Below the pieces are notes generated by a model. It searched no databases. It saw nothing but the letters and a program-made list of their open reading frames with translations, and was not told the origin of the DNA. Positions 8,748-17,062 of a DNA stretch of 64,000 nucleotides are shown piece after piece. Positions within the stretch are counted from its first letter, which is position 1. Each line of letters begins with the position of its first letter. The position numbers were made by a program, and so were the translations under genes. Source of the stretch: Aeromicrobium sp. Root344 (GTDB taxonomy: Bacteria > Actinomycetota > Actinomycetes > Propionibacteriales > Nocardioidaceae); assembly GCF_001425755.1 (NCBI RefSeq), contig NZ_LMDH01000001.1, forward strand, positions 2,978,471 to 3,042,470, in the 5' to 3' direction.

Positions 8748-10280
8748 GTGGCAAGCGTGTACCGGCGTGGCAACGACTGGCTGGTCGGATCGCCCGAGCA
8801 GCCGTTCACCCGCCTGCGGGCCCGCGTCCAGGTCCTGCTGACGACGTTGCTGATCCTGACCAATGTCATCGGCGCCGGCATCGTGTTCGGCCTGACGTTC
8901 CTCATCACGCCGGGCGAGGGGCCGTCCAGCTCCTACCTGACGGCGTTGGCGATCGCGGTCCCGGTGTACGTCGTCGGGGCGGTGGTGATCGGCGCGAGCA
9001 CGGTCACCGTGAGCGCCCTGCGAGCACTGCGCTGGGCGTTGGAGGAGCGCGAGCCGACCGACGCCGAGCGCCGTACGGCCTTGCGCCTGCCCTTGCGGCT
9101 CACCTTGATCCAGTCGCTGTTGTGGTTCGGCGGTGTGATCGTCTTCGGGACGCTCGCGATCGTCATCCAGCCGGGCGCTGCCGTCAGCGCGTTCTTCGCG
9201 GTCGGCATCGCCGGCGTCGTGGTCAGCGCGATCGCCTATCTCGTCACGGAGTTCGCGCTGCGGCCCGTCGCGGCACGGGCGCTGGCGGGCCGTTCGAGCA
9301 CGGACCGGCTCGGCGCCGGCGTGCAGCGCCGCATGATCGTGTTCTGGAGCCTCGGCACGGGTGCCCCGGTGCTGGGCCTGGTCGTCGCGGCGTCCATCGC
9401 CCTGACGATCGACGATCCGAGCGTCACGCGCCTGTCGTGGGTGGTGGCTGGTCTGGCTGTCGTGATCCTGGTCTTCGGGCTGCTCGTGACGGTCCTCAAT
9501 GCCCGCGCGGTCGTCGGACCCATCAAGGCCGTGCAGGCCGCGCTGACCAAGGTCGGCGAGGGCAACTTCGACGTCGAGGTGCGCGTCGACGACGGCACCG
9601 AGCTGGGCCTGCTGCAGTCAGGGTTCAACGAGATGGTGCAGGGCCTGCGCGAACGTGAGCGCATCCGGGACCTGTTCGGCCGGCACGTCGGACAGTCGGT
9701 GGCCCGGGCCGCCACGGTGGGCGATGTCGAGCTGGGCGGCGAGACCCGCATCGTCTCGGTCCTCATGATCGACCTGATCGGCTCGACGACGTACGCGGAG
9801 AACCGGCCGCCCAGCGAGGTCGTCGGCATGCTCAACCGGTTCTTCGAGGTCGTCGTCGAAGAGGTCGATCGGCGCAACGGGCTGGTCAACAAGTTCATGG
9901 GCGACGCCGTGCTGGCGATCTTCGGAGCACCCGTCGACCTCGACGATCACGCCACCGCGGCCCTGGCGTCAGCCCGCGTGATCGCCGCACGTCTCACGGC
10001 CGAGATGCCGGAGATCGGCGCCGGCATCGGGGTGTCGACCGGCCAGGCCGTCGCCGGCAACGTGGGTCACAGCTCGCGCTTCGAGTACACCGTCATCGGC
10101 GACGCCGTGAACGCCGCGGCACGCCTCACCGAGCTGGCAAAGGACGTCGAGGGACGCGTGCTGGTGTCCTCGACCAGCGTGTCCGCCGCGAGCCCCGAGG
10201 AGAAGTCGCTCTGGGTCGACCACGAGAGCATCGTCCTGCGGGGCCGCGACGAGCTGACGGACACCTGCCGTCTGGCGTGA
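8748..10280 (+). CDS. Membrane class III adenylate/guanylate cyclase with HAMP domain
   Basis: 510 residues. Six transmembrane helices (about 25-255) lead into a HAMP linker (VVGPIKAVQAALTKVGEG to FNEMVQGL, about 255-305). A class III cyclase catalytic domain follows (about 330-505). Metal-binding aspartates are in MIDLIGSTTYAE and FMGDAVLAIFGAP; the transition-state region is YTVIGDAVNAAARLTELA. It should make cAMP at the inner membrane face in response to a signal sensed by the six-helix unit. This architecture is known in mycobacteria (Rv1318c-Rv1320c type). The GTG start follows AACGGAGT. It is convergent with gap, with only 9 bases between stops. Confidence 0.92.
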   Translation: MASVYRRGNDWLVGSPEQPFTRLRARVQVLLTTLLILTNVIGAGIVFGLTFLITPGEGPSSSYLTALAIAVPVYVVGAVVIGASTVTVSALRALRWALEEREPTDAERRTALRLPLRLTLIQSLLWFGGVIVFGTLAIVIQPGAAVSAFFAVGIAGVVVSAIAYLVTEFALRPVAARALAGRSSTDRLGAGVQRRMIVFWSLGTGAPVLGLVVAASIALTIDDPSVTRLSWVVAGLAVVILVFGLLVTVLNARAVVGPIKAVQAALTKVGEGNFDVEVRVDDGTELGLLQSGFNEMVQGLRERERIRDLFGRHVGQSVARAATVGDVELGGETRIVSVLMIDLIGSTTYAENRPPSEVVGMLNRFFEVVVEEVDRRNGLVNKFMGDAVLAIFGAPVDLDDHATAALASARVIAARLTAEMPEIGAGIGVSTGQAVAGNVGHSSRFEYTVIGDAVNAAARLTELAKDVEGRVLVSSTSVSAASPEEKSLWVDHESIVLRGRDELTDTCRLA

Positions 10281-10289
10281 CGTGCTCGG

Positions 10290-11297
10290 TCAGCCGATGG
10301 CCGTGCCGACCCGCTCGGAGAACTCGACGAGGCGGTTGGAGAAGCCCCACTCGTTGTCGTACCAGCCGAGCACCTTGACCTGTCGGCCGACGGCCTCGGT
10401 CAGTGGCGCGTCGAAGATCGACGAGTGCGGGTTGCCGACGATGTCCGCGGAGACCAGCGGCGCCTCGGAGTACTGAAGGTAGCGCCGCAGCGCCTCGGAC
10501 TCGGCGGCTTCGCGAAACGCAGCGTTGACCTCGTCGACGGTGGCCGCCTGCTTCAGCACGACGGTGAAGTCGGTGATCGAGCCGACTGGAACGGGGACAC
10601 GCAGCGACGCTCCAGTCAGGAGCCCGTCGAGCTCGGGGATGATCTTGCCGATCGTGCTTGCCGCGCCCGAGGACGTGGGAATGATCGACAACGCTGCCGC
10701 GCGTGCCCGGCGCAGGTCCGAGTGCGGCGCGTCGTGCAGCCGCTGGTCGCCCGTGTAGGCGTGGATCGTCGTCATGAGACCGGACTCGATGCCGAACGAA
10801 TCGCGGAGCACCTTGGCCAGGGGCGCCAGCGAGTTCGTGGTGCAGGAGCCGTTGGAGAACACGTCGTACGAGTCAGGGTCGAGCGCGTCGTCGTTCACGC
10901 CGAGCACGAACGTCGGCACGTCGCCCTTGGCGGGTGCCGAGACGATGACCTTCTTGGCGCCGCCCTTCAGGTGGGCCGCTGCCGACCCGCCGTCGGTGTA
11001 GCGGCCCGTGGACTCGATGACAATGTCGGCGCCGACGTCGGCCCACGAGATCGCGGCCGGGTCGGGCTCCGCGAACACGGTCATGCGCCTGTCGCCGAGA
11101 GTGATGGCGCCGTCCTCGACCCCGACGCCGTCGAGATGGCCGGAGATCGAGTCCCACTCGAGCAGGGTCGCCAGGGTCCGGGCGTCGGTGAGGTCGTTGA
11201 CCGCGACCACCTCGACGTCTGCGTCGTTGGCGAGGGCCGCGCGCAGGTAGCTGCGGCCGATGCGCCCGAATCCGTTGATGCCAATACGTACGGTCAT
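10290..11297 (-). CDS. gap: Glyceraldehyde-3-phosphate dehydrogenase, type I
   Basis: 335 residues. The Rossmann motif INGFGRIGRSYLRA is at the start, and the NAD-selecting aspartate is in VVAVNDLTD (about 35). The catalytic Cys152 is in SNGSCTTNSLAP, and the base His is in TTIHAYTGDQRLHD. It oxidises glyceraldehyde 3-phosphate to 1,3-bisphosphoglycerate. It is not beside pgk and tpiA, the usual glycolytic setting. Instead its ATG overlaps the stop of a TetR regulator (ATGA), so the two are translationally coupled. It may be a second, conditionally expressed GAPDH; that is an inference. Confidence 0.93.
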   Translation of the reverse strand: MTVRIGINGFGRIGRSYLRAALANDADVEVVAVNDLTDARTLATLLEWDSISGHLDGVGVEDGAITLGDRRMTVFAEPDPAAISWADVGADIVIESTGRYTDGGSAAAHLKGGAKKVIVSAPAKGDVPTFVLGVNDDALDPDSYDVFSNGSCTTNSLAPLAKVLRDSFGIESGLMTTIHAYTGDQRLHDAPHSDLRRARAAALSIIPTSSGAASTIGKIIPELDGLLTGASLRVPVPVGSITDFTVVLKQAATVDEVNAAFREAAESEALRRYLQYSEAPLVSADIVGNPHSSIFDAPLTEAVGRQVKVLGWYDNEWGFSNRLVEFSERVGTAIG

Positions 11298-11884
11298 GTG
11301 GTTCTCCTCGGGGTCGTGGTGCTGGAGGGTGCTGCTGCGTGCAGCAGGTCGATGGCGCCGGCGCACGCCTGCTCGAACGGTGCCGGGTCCTGTTGGGCGA
11401 TGGCGAGCACGTAGCCGCCTTGGATCACCGACATCAAGGTCTGCGCAAGCCGTTCGGCGTCGAGATCCTCCGGCAGCTCGCCCACGGCGATCGCCTCGCG
11501 CAGCACGTTCGTCCAGCTCGCGTGCGTCTGTGCGAAGGCGCGCGCCACGGGGGCGAGCAGCACGGGATCCTCGCGGACCTGGGGATCCTGCGTCATGCGG
11601 CCGACCTTGCAGCCCTTGAGGGCGTCGCGCTCGCGGGTCAGGTAGGCCTCGATCCGCGCCATCGGATCGCCCGGGCGGTCCAGGTCGGAGGTCGCCGGCA
11701 GCGCGTCGTCGACGTTGCGCTCGAGCGCAGCGAGCGCGAGATCCCGCTTGGTGGGGAAGTGGTGGTACATGCTGCCCTGTCCGACGCCCGACCTCTGGCG
11801 TACGTCACGGGGGCTCGTGTCGGCGTAGCCGCGCTCCCACAGGAGCTGGCTCATGGTCTCGACCAGAAGGTCTCGGGAGCTCAT
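11294..11884 (-). CDS. TetR-family regulator coupled to gap
   Basis: 196 residues. The N-terminal helix-turn-helix spans about 5-50 (LLWERGYADTSPRDVRQRSGVGQGSMYHHFPTKRDLAL); the rest is a helical ligand domain with one Cys in ALKGCKVGRM. The stop overlaps the gap start codon by four bases, so regulator and enzyme are made from one mRNA and the regulator probably controls its own operon. TAGGCT lies exactly six bases before the ATG, implying a leaderless transcript. The inducer is unknown; a sugar phosphate or electrophile would be reasonable guesses only. Confidence 0.9.
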   Translation of the reverse strand: MSSRDLLVETMSQLLWERGYADTSPRDVRQRSGVGQGSMYHHFPTKRDLALAALERNVDDALPATSDLDRPGDPMARIEAYLTRERDALKGCKVGRMTQDPQVREDPVLLAPVARAFAQTHASWTNVLREAIAVGELPEDLDAERLAQTLMSVIQGGYVLAIAQQDPAPFEQACAGAIDLLHAAAPSSTTTPRRTT

Positions 11885-11890
11885 GGCAAC

Positions 11891-11912
11891 AGCCTATACA
11901 TACCAGTAGGTA
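11891..11912 (-). promoter_or_regulatory. Promoter and possible operator of the TetR-gap operon
   Basis: On the minus strand, TAGGCT (11896-11891) is six bases before the regulator ATG and fits a -10 element for a leaderless mRNA. Just upstream is a short inverted repeat, TACC-N4-GGTA (11901-11912), in the spacer region where an autorepressor would bind. The arms are only four bases, so the operator assignment is weak; the -10 call is firmer. Confidence 0.5.
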
Positions 11913-11944
11913 CAGAACGAGTCGGGCGCCTCCAAGACGTACGA

Positions 11945-11970
11945 GTCCCCGGTCCCGAAGGACCGGGGAC
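11945..11970 (-). terminator. Hairpin after the CBS-domain gene
   Basis: A perfect 11-bp stem (GTCCCCGGTCC pairing with GGACCGGGGAC) closed by a CGAA tetraloop. It lies 16 bases past the stop of the CBS gene and before the TetR promoter region. It lacks a T run, so it would be a hairpin-only terminator. Confidence 0.7.
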
Positions 11971-11985
11971 CGCTGGACGGACGCG

Positions 11986-12417
11986 TCAGCCGTCGTTGCT
12001 GGGCGCTCCGGAGATCGCCTCGACGAGCTCGCCGACGCGGTCCTCCGGCAGGTTCTTGGCGATGTCTGCCTGGCTGACGATGCCGACGAGGTCGTGGCCG
12101 TCGATCACCGGCAGCCGACGTACGGCGTGCTCCGTCATGGTGTGGAGCGCCTCCTCGATCGAGTCGTCCGCGCCGATCGTCACGGGCTTGCCGTCTGCGA
12201 ACTCCCCGGCAGTCCTGGTGTTGGGGTCTCCGCCTTCGGCGATGCAGTTCACGACGATGTCGCGATCCGTGAGCATGCCCTTGAGCCGGTGGTCCTCGCC
12301 GCAGATGGGCAGGGCTCCGACGCCGAGGTCGCGCATCTTGCGCGCCGCCTCGACGAGCGTGTCGCCGGCATCGACGCAGTCGGCTCCGCCGGTCATGATC
12401 TCTCGTGCTGTGGTCAT
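11986..12417 (-). CDS. CBS-pair domain protein
   Basis: 143 residues made of two CBS motifs. The first is MTTAREIMTGGADCVDAGDT to LKGMLTDRDIVV (about 1-60); the second is KPVTIGADDSIEEALHTMTEHAVRRLPVIDGHDLVGIVSQADIA (about 78-125). Such stand-alone pairs bind adenine nucleotides and act as energy or redox sensors; mycobacterial hypoxic-response protein Hrp1 has the same layout and length. The ATG follows GGAGG with good spacing. A longer GTG frame (12462) has no signal. The partner protein is unknown. Confidence 0.92.
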   Translation of the reverse strand: MTTAREIMTGGADCVDAGDTLVEAARKMRDLGVGALPICGEDHRLKGMLTDRDIVVNCIAEGGDPNTRTAGEFADGKPVTIGADDSIEEALHTMTEHAVRRLPVIDGHDLVGIVSQADIAKNLPEDRVGELVEAISGAPSNDG

Positions 12418-12506
12418 GTGAACCTCCATCCAGTTGTTGGGGAACACCCGGGCCGTACCCACCGACTCCGCGGCATAACGGCCGGCCTTCGTGGAACGAT
12501 GTCGCC

Positions 12507-12722
12507 ATGACTCAAGACGGACGTGCCGTGATGGTCCTCGACAAGCCCCTGGTCTGCCAGGTCTGCGGCAACGACCGCTTCCTGCAGCGCGAGATCAAGA
12601 TGCAGACGACTGGCCTGACGTTCTTCGACCTCGACTTCCTCAACGAGTCCGCCGACGGCGTGGTTTGCGATCGCTGCGGCTACGTCCACATGTTCGCGGC
12701 GCGCGTCCACGAGTGGCAGTGA
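12507..12722 (+). CDS. Small zinc-ribbon protein
   Basis: 71 residues with two CxxC pairs, CQVCGN (about 17-22) and CDRCGY (about 54-59), which would fold as a zinc ribbon. Between them is MQTTGLTFFDLDFLNESADG. This pattern appears in small conserved actinobacterial proteins annotated as nucleic-acid-binding zinc ribbons; the function is not established. AACGAT lies six bases before the ATG, so it may be leaderless. The methyltransferase gene starts 12 bases after its stop, suggesting an operon. Confidence 0.8.
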   Translation: MTQDGRAVMVLDKPLVCQVCGNDRFLQREIKMQTTGLTFFDLDFLNESADGVVCDRCGYVHMFAARVHEWQ

Positions 12723-12734
12723 ACGTCTCAGTCG

Positions 12735-13514
12735 ATGCCGACGCCTGACGTCCGCGCGATTGCTGCGCGGCTTCGGGCGTCGGGCAGCGTGTTCGCCGAG
12801 GACGAGGCCGCGGTGCTCGTCGCCGAGGCGCGGACGTCCGACGAGCTGGAGTTGATGATCGAGCGGCGGGTTGCCGGACTGCCGCTCGAGGTCATCGTCG
12901 GGTGGGCTGAGTTCTGCGGTCGGCGCATCGCGGTCGAGCCAGGTGTGTTCGTGCCGCGCAGGCGGACGGAGGCGGTGGTCCGCGAGGCGGTCGCTGTCGG
13001 GCGTACGGGCGCGGTTGTGCTCGATCTGTGCTGCGGGACCGGGGCCGTCGGGGCTGCGATCGATGACGCGCTGGGTGGCGTGGAGCTCTATGCGTCGGAC
13101 GTCGACACCGCCGCAGTGAGATGCGCGCGTCGCAACCTCGAGCCGCTCGGGGGTCTGGTGTTCGAGGGCGACCTGTACGAACCGTTGCCGGCATCGCTGC
13201 GGGGGCGCGTCGACCTGCTCGTGGTCAACGCACCGTACGTGCCGACGGATGCCATTGCGCTCATGCCACCCGAGGCGCGCGACCACGAGCCCCATGTGAC
13301 CCTCGACGGGGGAGCGGACGGCATCGGCATCCAGCGGCGGGTGGCTGCCCGCGCGAGTGAGTGGCTGGCGCCCGGGGGACACCTGCTGATCGAGACGAGT
13401 CGTGAGCAGGCCGCCCTGACGAGTGCGGCGTTCCGCGAAGGTGGGCTGACGCCGGAGGTGCGCCGAGCCGAGGACGTCGACGGAACTGTCGTGATTGGCG
13501 GACACGCCCGTTGA
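12735..13514 (+). CDS. PrmC-related protein N5-glutamine methyltransferase (TIGR03704 type)
   Basis: 259 residues. The fold is that of PrmC/HemK: an N-terminal helical part (about 1-65, with LPLEVIVGWAEFCG) and a SAM-binding core (VLDLCCGTGAVGAAI, about 93-107). The catalytic NPPY of true PrmC is replaced by NAPYVPT (about 168-174), the hallmark of the related TIGR03704 group. It probably methylates a glutamine side chain of a protein; the target is unknown, and release-factor methylation would normally be done by the real PrmC elsewhere. It follows the zinc-ribbon gene closely. Confidence 0.85.
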   Translation: MPTPDVRAIAARLRASGSVFAEDEAAVLVAEARTSDELELMIERRVAGLPLEVIVGWAEFCGRRIAVEPGVFVPRRRTEAVVREAVAVGRTGAVVLDLCCGTGAVGAAIDDALGGVELYASDVDTAAVRCARRNLEPLGGLVFEGDLYEPLPASLRGRVDLLVVNAPYVPTDAIALMPPEARDHEPHVTLDGGADGIGIQRRVAARASEWLAPGGHLLIETSREQAALTSAAFREGGLTPEVRRAEDVDGTVVIGGHAR

Positions 13515-13533
13515 TTCAGTGCCACCATGCGTC

Positions 13534-14739
13534 ATGCGAGTGCGAGAGCTTGTCATCGGCGCCGTGACGGTGGCCTGCCTGGCTGCCTGCACGTCCGGCT
13601 CAAACGAACCGGCGAAGTCGAAGCCGACCAAGGACGTCGTCCGTACGATCGATCCTTCGAAGGCCACGACGATGAAGCTCGGCGAGGACCTCAAGATCGT
13701 CGCCCAGCTGCCGAGCACGTTCGAGAAGCAGGACACCTACTTCCGCGGTTTCACCGCGGACGGGAAAGTCCTGGGAAGCGTGTCGCTGCCCGAGAAGCCG
13801 AAGAACGACGGGATGGTGGGCGGCGAGCTCACGACGCAGGCATACCCCGTGCTGTACGACGTGGCGACGAAGAAGTTCACCGTCCTGGACCACCGCAAGC
13901 GCAGACGGAACACGGCGGTCTGGAGCATCGTCAGCTCGGGCGACTTCGTGGTGTGGCTGGAGTCTCCCGAGACCACCGCCAGCAGCTCCGCCGTCGCGAT
14001 CTACTCGTACGACCGGCGCAGCAAGAAAGTCGCGGAGCTGTTCAGCACGGATCCTCCCGACAGCATCATGAACGGGGGCGACGATCTGGCCGTCTGGGAT
14101 GGCACTGCGTACTTCAGCAGGTTCGCGTGCTGCCGGAAACGTGACCGCGGGAACGCCGCGGTGTACTCGGTGCCGATCGACGGTTCTGCTCCGGCCACGG
14201 TGCTGGTCAAGGGCGGCAAGTGGGTGGACCTCGCTGGGGGTTCCCTGACGTACGAGATGAGGGACAAGCAATTCAGCCGCGACCTCGAGACCGGTGAGAC
14301 GAAGCCGGTGCCGGTCAGCCCACGTGCGAAGGATCCGGGCTTCTGCGGGGCCGAGCTCACCGCGTCGTTCGAGACCTTGTGTCTGGGCCGCCCATCGATG
14401 GTGGAAGGTGAAACTTTGGTGGACGACGCCGCGCTCACGATCACAGAGACAGCGGGCAGGACGACGGTCCTCCAGCCGTTCCCGGTCGAGGCGGACAGCG
14501 ACTCCGCCCCCCGCCACGTCGTTCCCATCGGTCCGTGGGTCGGCGTCACGATGACCGATGCCGGCGGCGCCGATCGCCTGTTCCTCGTCGACCTGGAGTC
14601 GAAGGCGGTGAAGGCGTTCCCCAGCAACTCCGCGTTCGCAGCGGTGAACGACGACAACACGCAGGCGCTGCTGAGGATCGAACGCTCTGGGCAGAAGACC
14701 TGGCCGCAGCTCATCGTGCAGATCCCGCCGGTGAGCTGA
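13534..14739 (+). CDS. Lipoprotein of unknown function
   Basis: 401 residues. It begins with a lipoprotein signal peptide (MRVRELVIGAVTVACLAAC) whose lipobox LAAC puts the lipidated Cys at about 19. A Ser/Lys-rich linker follows. The exported part is beta-rich with repeated strands ending in YDVATKKFTVLD, IYSYDRRSKKVAELF, YSVPIDGSAPATVLV and LFLVDLESKAVKAF, which looks like an irregular beta-propeller of about six blades. I do not recognise a family. It would be anchored on the outer face of the membrane. The start was chosen because it begins the signal peptide. Confidence 0.75.
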   Translation: MRVRELVIGAVTVACLAACTSGSNEPAKSKPTKDVVRTIDPSKATTMKLGEDLKIVAQLPSTFEKQDTYFRGFTADGKVLGSVSLPEKPKNDGMVGGELTTQAYPVLYDVATKKFTVLDHRKRRRNTAVWSIVSSGDFVVWLESPETTASSSAVAIYSYDRRSKKVAELFSTDPPDSIMNGGDDLAVWDGTAYFSRFACCRKRDRGNAAVYSVPIDGSAPATVLVKGGKWVDLAGGSLTYEMRDKQFSRDLETGETKPVPVSPRAKDPGFCGAELTASFETLCLGRPSMVEGETLVDDAALTITETAGRTTVLQPFPVEADSDSAPRHVVPIGPWVGVTMTDAGGADRLFLVDLESKAVKAFPSNSAFAAVNDDNTQALLRIERSGQKTWPQLIVQIPPVS

Positions 14740-14807
14740 CACGCGTCCTGTCCACAGCCTCACGGCCGCAGCGCGACGCTGTCGGGCCCGGCTGACACAG
14801 TGGGGTC

Positions 14808-16919
14808 ATGCCTTCGACGACGAGCACCGAGCTGGACGCCACCACCGCCCTGCGCACGCTGACCGGGCGCGACGACGCGGTCTTCCACGACGGGCAGCTC
14901 GAGGCGATCCAGGCGCTCGTCGACGACCGGCGACGGGCGCTCGTCGTGCAACGGACCGGCTGGGGCAAGTCGGCGGTCTACTTCATCGCGACGCTGCTGC
15001 TGCGGCAGCGTGGCTCGGGCCCGACGCTGCTCGTCTCGCCGCTGCTGGCGCTGATGCGCGACCAGGTCGCGGCCGCCTCACGCGCTGGCGTACGAGCCGT
15101 AGCCATCAACTCGGCCAACCCGCACGAGTGGGCGGACACCCAGGCCAAGCTCGCCGCCGACGAGGTCGACGTGCTGCTGGTGTCGCCCGAGCGGCTCAAC
15201 AACCCGCGCTTTCGTGACGAGCAGCTGCCGGCCCTGATCGACCGCATGGGCATGCTCGTGGTCGACGAGGCGCACTGCATCTCCGACTGGGGCCACGACT
15301 TCCGCCCCGACTATCGCCGCCTCGCCGAGCTGATCGGCCGGCTGCCCAGCGACCTGCCGGTGCTCGCCACCACGGCGACGGCCAACGCCCGCGTCGTGAC
15401 CGACGTCGCCGAGCAGCTCGGATCCGCCGACCAGGTGACCACGATCCGCGGCTCCCTCGCCCGTACGTCCTTGCGCCTCGGCGTGCTCGAGCTGACCGGC
15501 TCCCGTGACCGCCTGGGCTGGCTGCTGAGCCACCTCGCCAAGCTACCGGGCAGTGGCATCATCTACACGCTGACCGTCTCGGCGGCCGAGGACACCGCCC
15601 GCCTGTTGCGCGAGGGCGGTCACGCCGTCCGGGCCTACACCGGCCGGACGGACCCCGAGCAGCGTGAGGACCTCGAGCGGCAGCTCAAGGACAACGAGCT
15701 CAAGGCCCTCGTCGCGACCAGCGCGCTCGGCATGGGATTCGACAAGCCCGACCTCGGGTTCGTCATCCACCTCGGAGCCCCGTCGTCGCCCGTCGCCTAC
15801 TACCAACAGGTGGGCCGCGCGGGCCGTGCCACCGACAACGCCGACGTCCTGCTGCTGCCCGGGCGCGAGGACGCCGAGATCTGGCACTACTTCGCCACGT
15901 CCTCGATGCCGAGCGAGGAGCGGGCCGCGGCCGTGATCGGCGAGCTGAGCGACACGCCGCTGTCGACGCCTGCGCTCGAGGCACTCGTCAACATCAGGCG
16001 TACGCCCTTGGAGCTGCTGCTCAAGGTGCTCGACGTCGACGGGGCTGTGCGCCGCGTCCAGGGCGGTTGGGTCGCAACCGGTCAGCCGTGGACGTACGAC
16101 CGAGAGCGCTACGAACGCATCGCCGAGGCGCGTGCCGCGGAGCAGAAGTCGATGCTCGACTACGAGCGCGCCTCGACCTGCCGCATGGAGATCCTGCAGC
16201 GCGACCTCGACGACCCCACAGCCGCACCCTGCGGGCGGTGCGACAACTGCACCGAGCCGTGGTTCCCCACCGACGTCGCCGCCGACGCCGCCCGGGTGGC
16301 CTCCAGCACGCTCGACAAGGTGGGCGTCGAGATCGAGCCTCGGGCGCAGTGGCCCACCGGCGCCACCCGCCTGGGCGTCGAGGCCAAGGGCAAGATCCCC
16401 GAGGACGAACGATTCGAGCCCGGCCGTGCGGTCGCCCGTCTCACCGATCTCGGGTGGGGCGGCGTGCTGCGTGAGCTGTTCGCGCCAGGCGTTCCCGACG
16501 CGCCGGTCACCGACGAGCTGCTCGGCGCCTGCGTCCGGGTGCTCAAGGACTGGGGCTGGGCGCAACGACCGGCTGCCGTCGTGAGCGTGCCATCGAGGTC
16601 GCATCCTCAGCTCGTCGACTCGCTGGCCCGGGGCATCGCGCGGATCGGCCGGCTCGAAGACCTCGGGTCGCTCGACCAGACCGGTGAGGGCTCGGGCGGT
16701 GGTCCGGGCGGCAACAGCGCCTACCGGCTCGCGGACGTCTGGGGCACCTTCGGCGTCAGCGATCGGCTCGCGGCTGGCTTGTCGGCCCTGGGCGGCCAGC
16801 CGGTGCTCCTGGTCGACGATCGCATCGACAGTCGCTGGTCCCTGACGGTCGCTGCCCGGGAGCTGCGCCGCCACGGTGCCGGCTCGGTCCTCCCGCTCGC
16901 GTTGGCGGTCGTCGCCTGA
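14808..16919 (+). CDS. recQ: RecQ-family DNA helicase with PRTase-like C-terminus
   Basis: 703 residues. Helicase motifs: I is QRTGWGKSAVYF (about 47-58), II is DEAHCISDWGHDFRPDYRRL, III is ATTATA, and VI is YYQQVGRAGRA. The zinc site is CRME...CGRCDNC (about 462-482). The part after about 500 ends in PVLLVDDRIDSRWSLTVAARELRRHGA, which resembles the PRPP-binding strand-loop of phosphoribosyltransferases (VLLVDDxxxTGxT); no HRDC domain is visible. It should unwind DNA 3' to 5' during repair and recombination. CACAGT lies six bases before the ATG. It stands alone between a lipoprotein gene and efeO. Confidence 0.93.
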   Translation: MPSTTSTELDATTALRTLTGRDDAVFHDGQLEAIQALVDDRRRALVVQRTGWGKSAVYFIATLLLRQRGSGPTLLVSPLLALMRDQVAAASRAGVRAVAINSANPHEWADTQAKLAADEVDVLLVSPERLNNPRFRDEQLPALIDRMGMLVVDEAHCISDWGHDFRPDYRRLAELIGRLPSDLPVLATTATANARVVTDVAEQLGSADQVTTIRGSLARTSLRLGVLELTGSRDRLGWLLSHLAKLPGSGIIYTLTVSAAEDTARLLREGGHAVRAYTGRTDPEQREDLERQLKDNELKALVATSALGMGFDKPDLGFVIHLGAPSSPVAYYQQVGRAGRATDNADVLLLPGREDAEIWHYFATSSMPSEERAAAVIGELSDTPLSTPALEALVNIRRTPLELLLKVLDVDGAVRRVQGGWVATGQPWTYDRERYERIAEARAAEQKSMLDYERASTCRMEILQRDLDDPTAAPCGRCDNCTEPWFPTDVAADAARVASSTLDKVGVEIEPRAQWPTGATRLGVEAKGKIPEDERFEPGRAVARLTDLGWGGVLRELFAPGVPDAPVTDELLGACVRVLKDWGWAQRPAAVVSVPSRSHPQLVDSLARGIARIGRLEDLGSLDQTGEGSGGGPGGNSAYRLADVWGTFGVSDRLAAGLSALGGQPVLLVDDRIDSRWSLTVAARELRRHGAGSVLPLALAVVA

Positions 16920-17001
16920 ACTGACGGCGCCCCAGATGACCGGCGAGTGAACGCTTGCCGAAGGGTCGGCACGGGGGCCGGTTCTGGCTTGGAACCCGTG
17001 G

Positions 17002-17057
17002 TTTCGTCCTGCAACCTTCTTGTGGCAGCCAGCCACGAGCTCTCGGACAGGACGAAA
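17002..17057 (+). promoter_or_regulatory. Structured leader upstream of efeO
   Basis: TTTCGTCCTG (17002-17011) is perfectly repeated in inverse as CAGGACGAAA (17048-17057). Inside lies a second stem, CTTGTGGC/GCCACGAG (17019-17039, 7 of 8 pairs). Together they could form a long hairpin whose 3' arm contains the AGGA ribosome-binding site of efeO, ending 5 bases before the ATG. This may hold the start site closed. Whether it answers to iron or to anything else is unknown. Confidence 0.6.
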
Positions 17058-17062
17058 TCAGG

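Noticed and set aside
16920..17062. IdeR/DtxR iron box upstream of efeO
   Set aside because: No 19-base match to the TTAGGTTAG-type palindrome could be found; only the inverted repeat of the leader is present.
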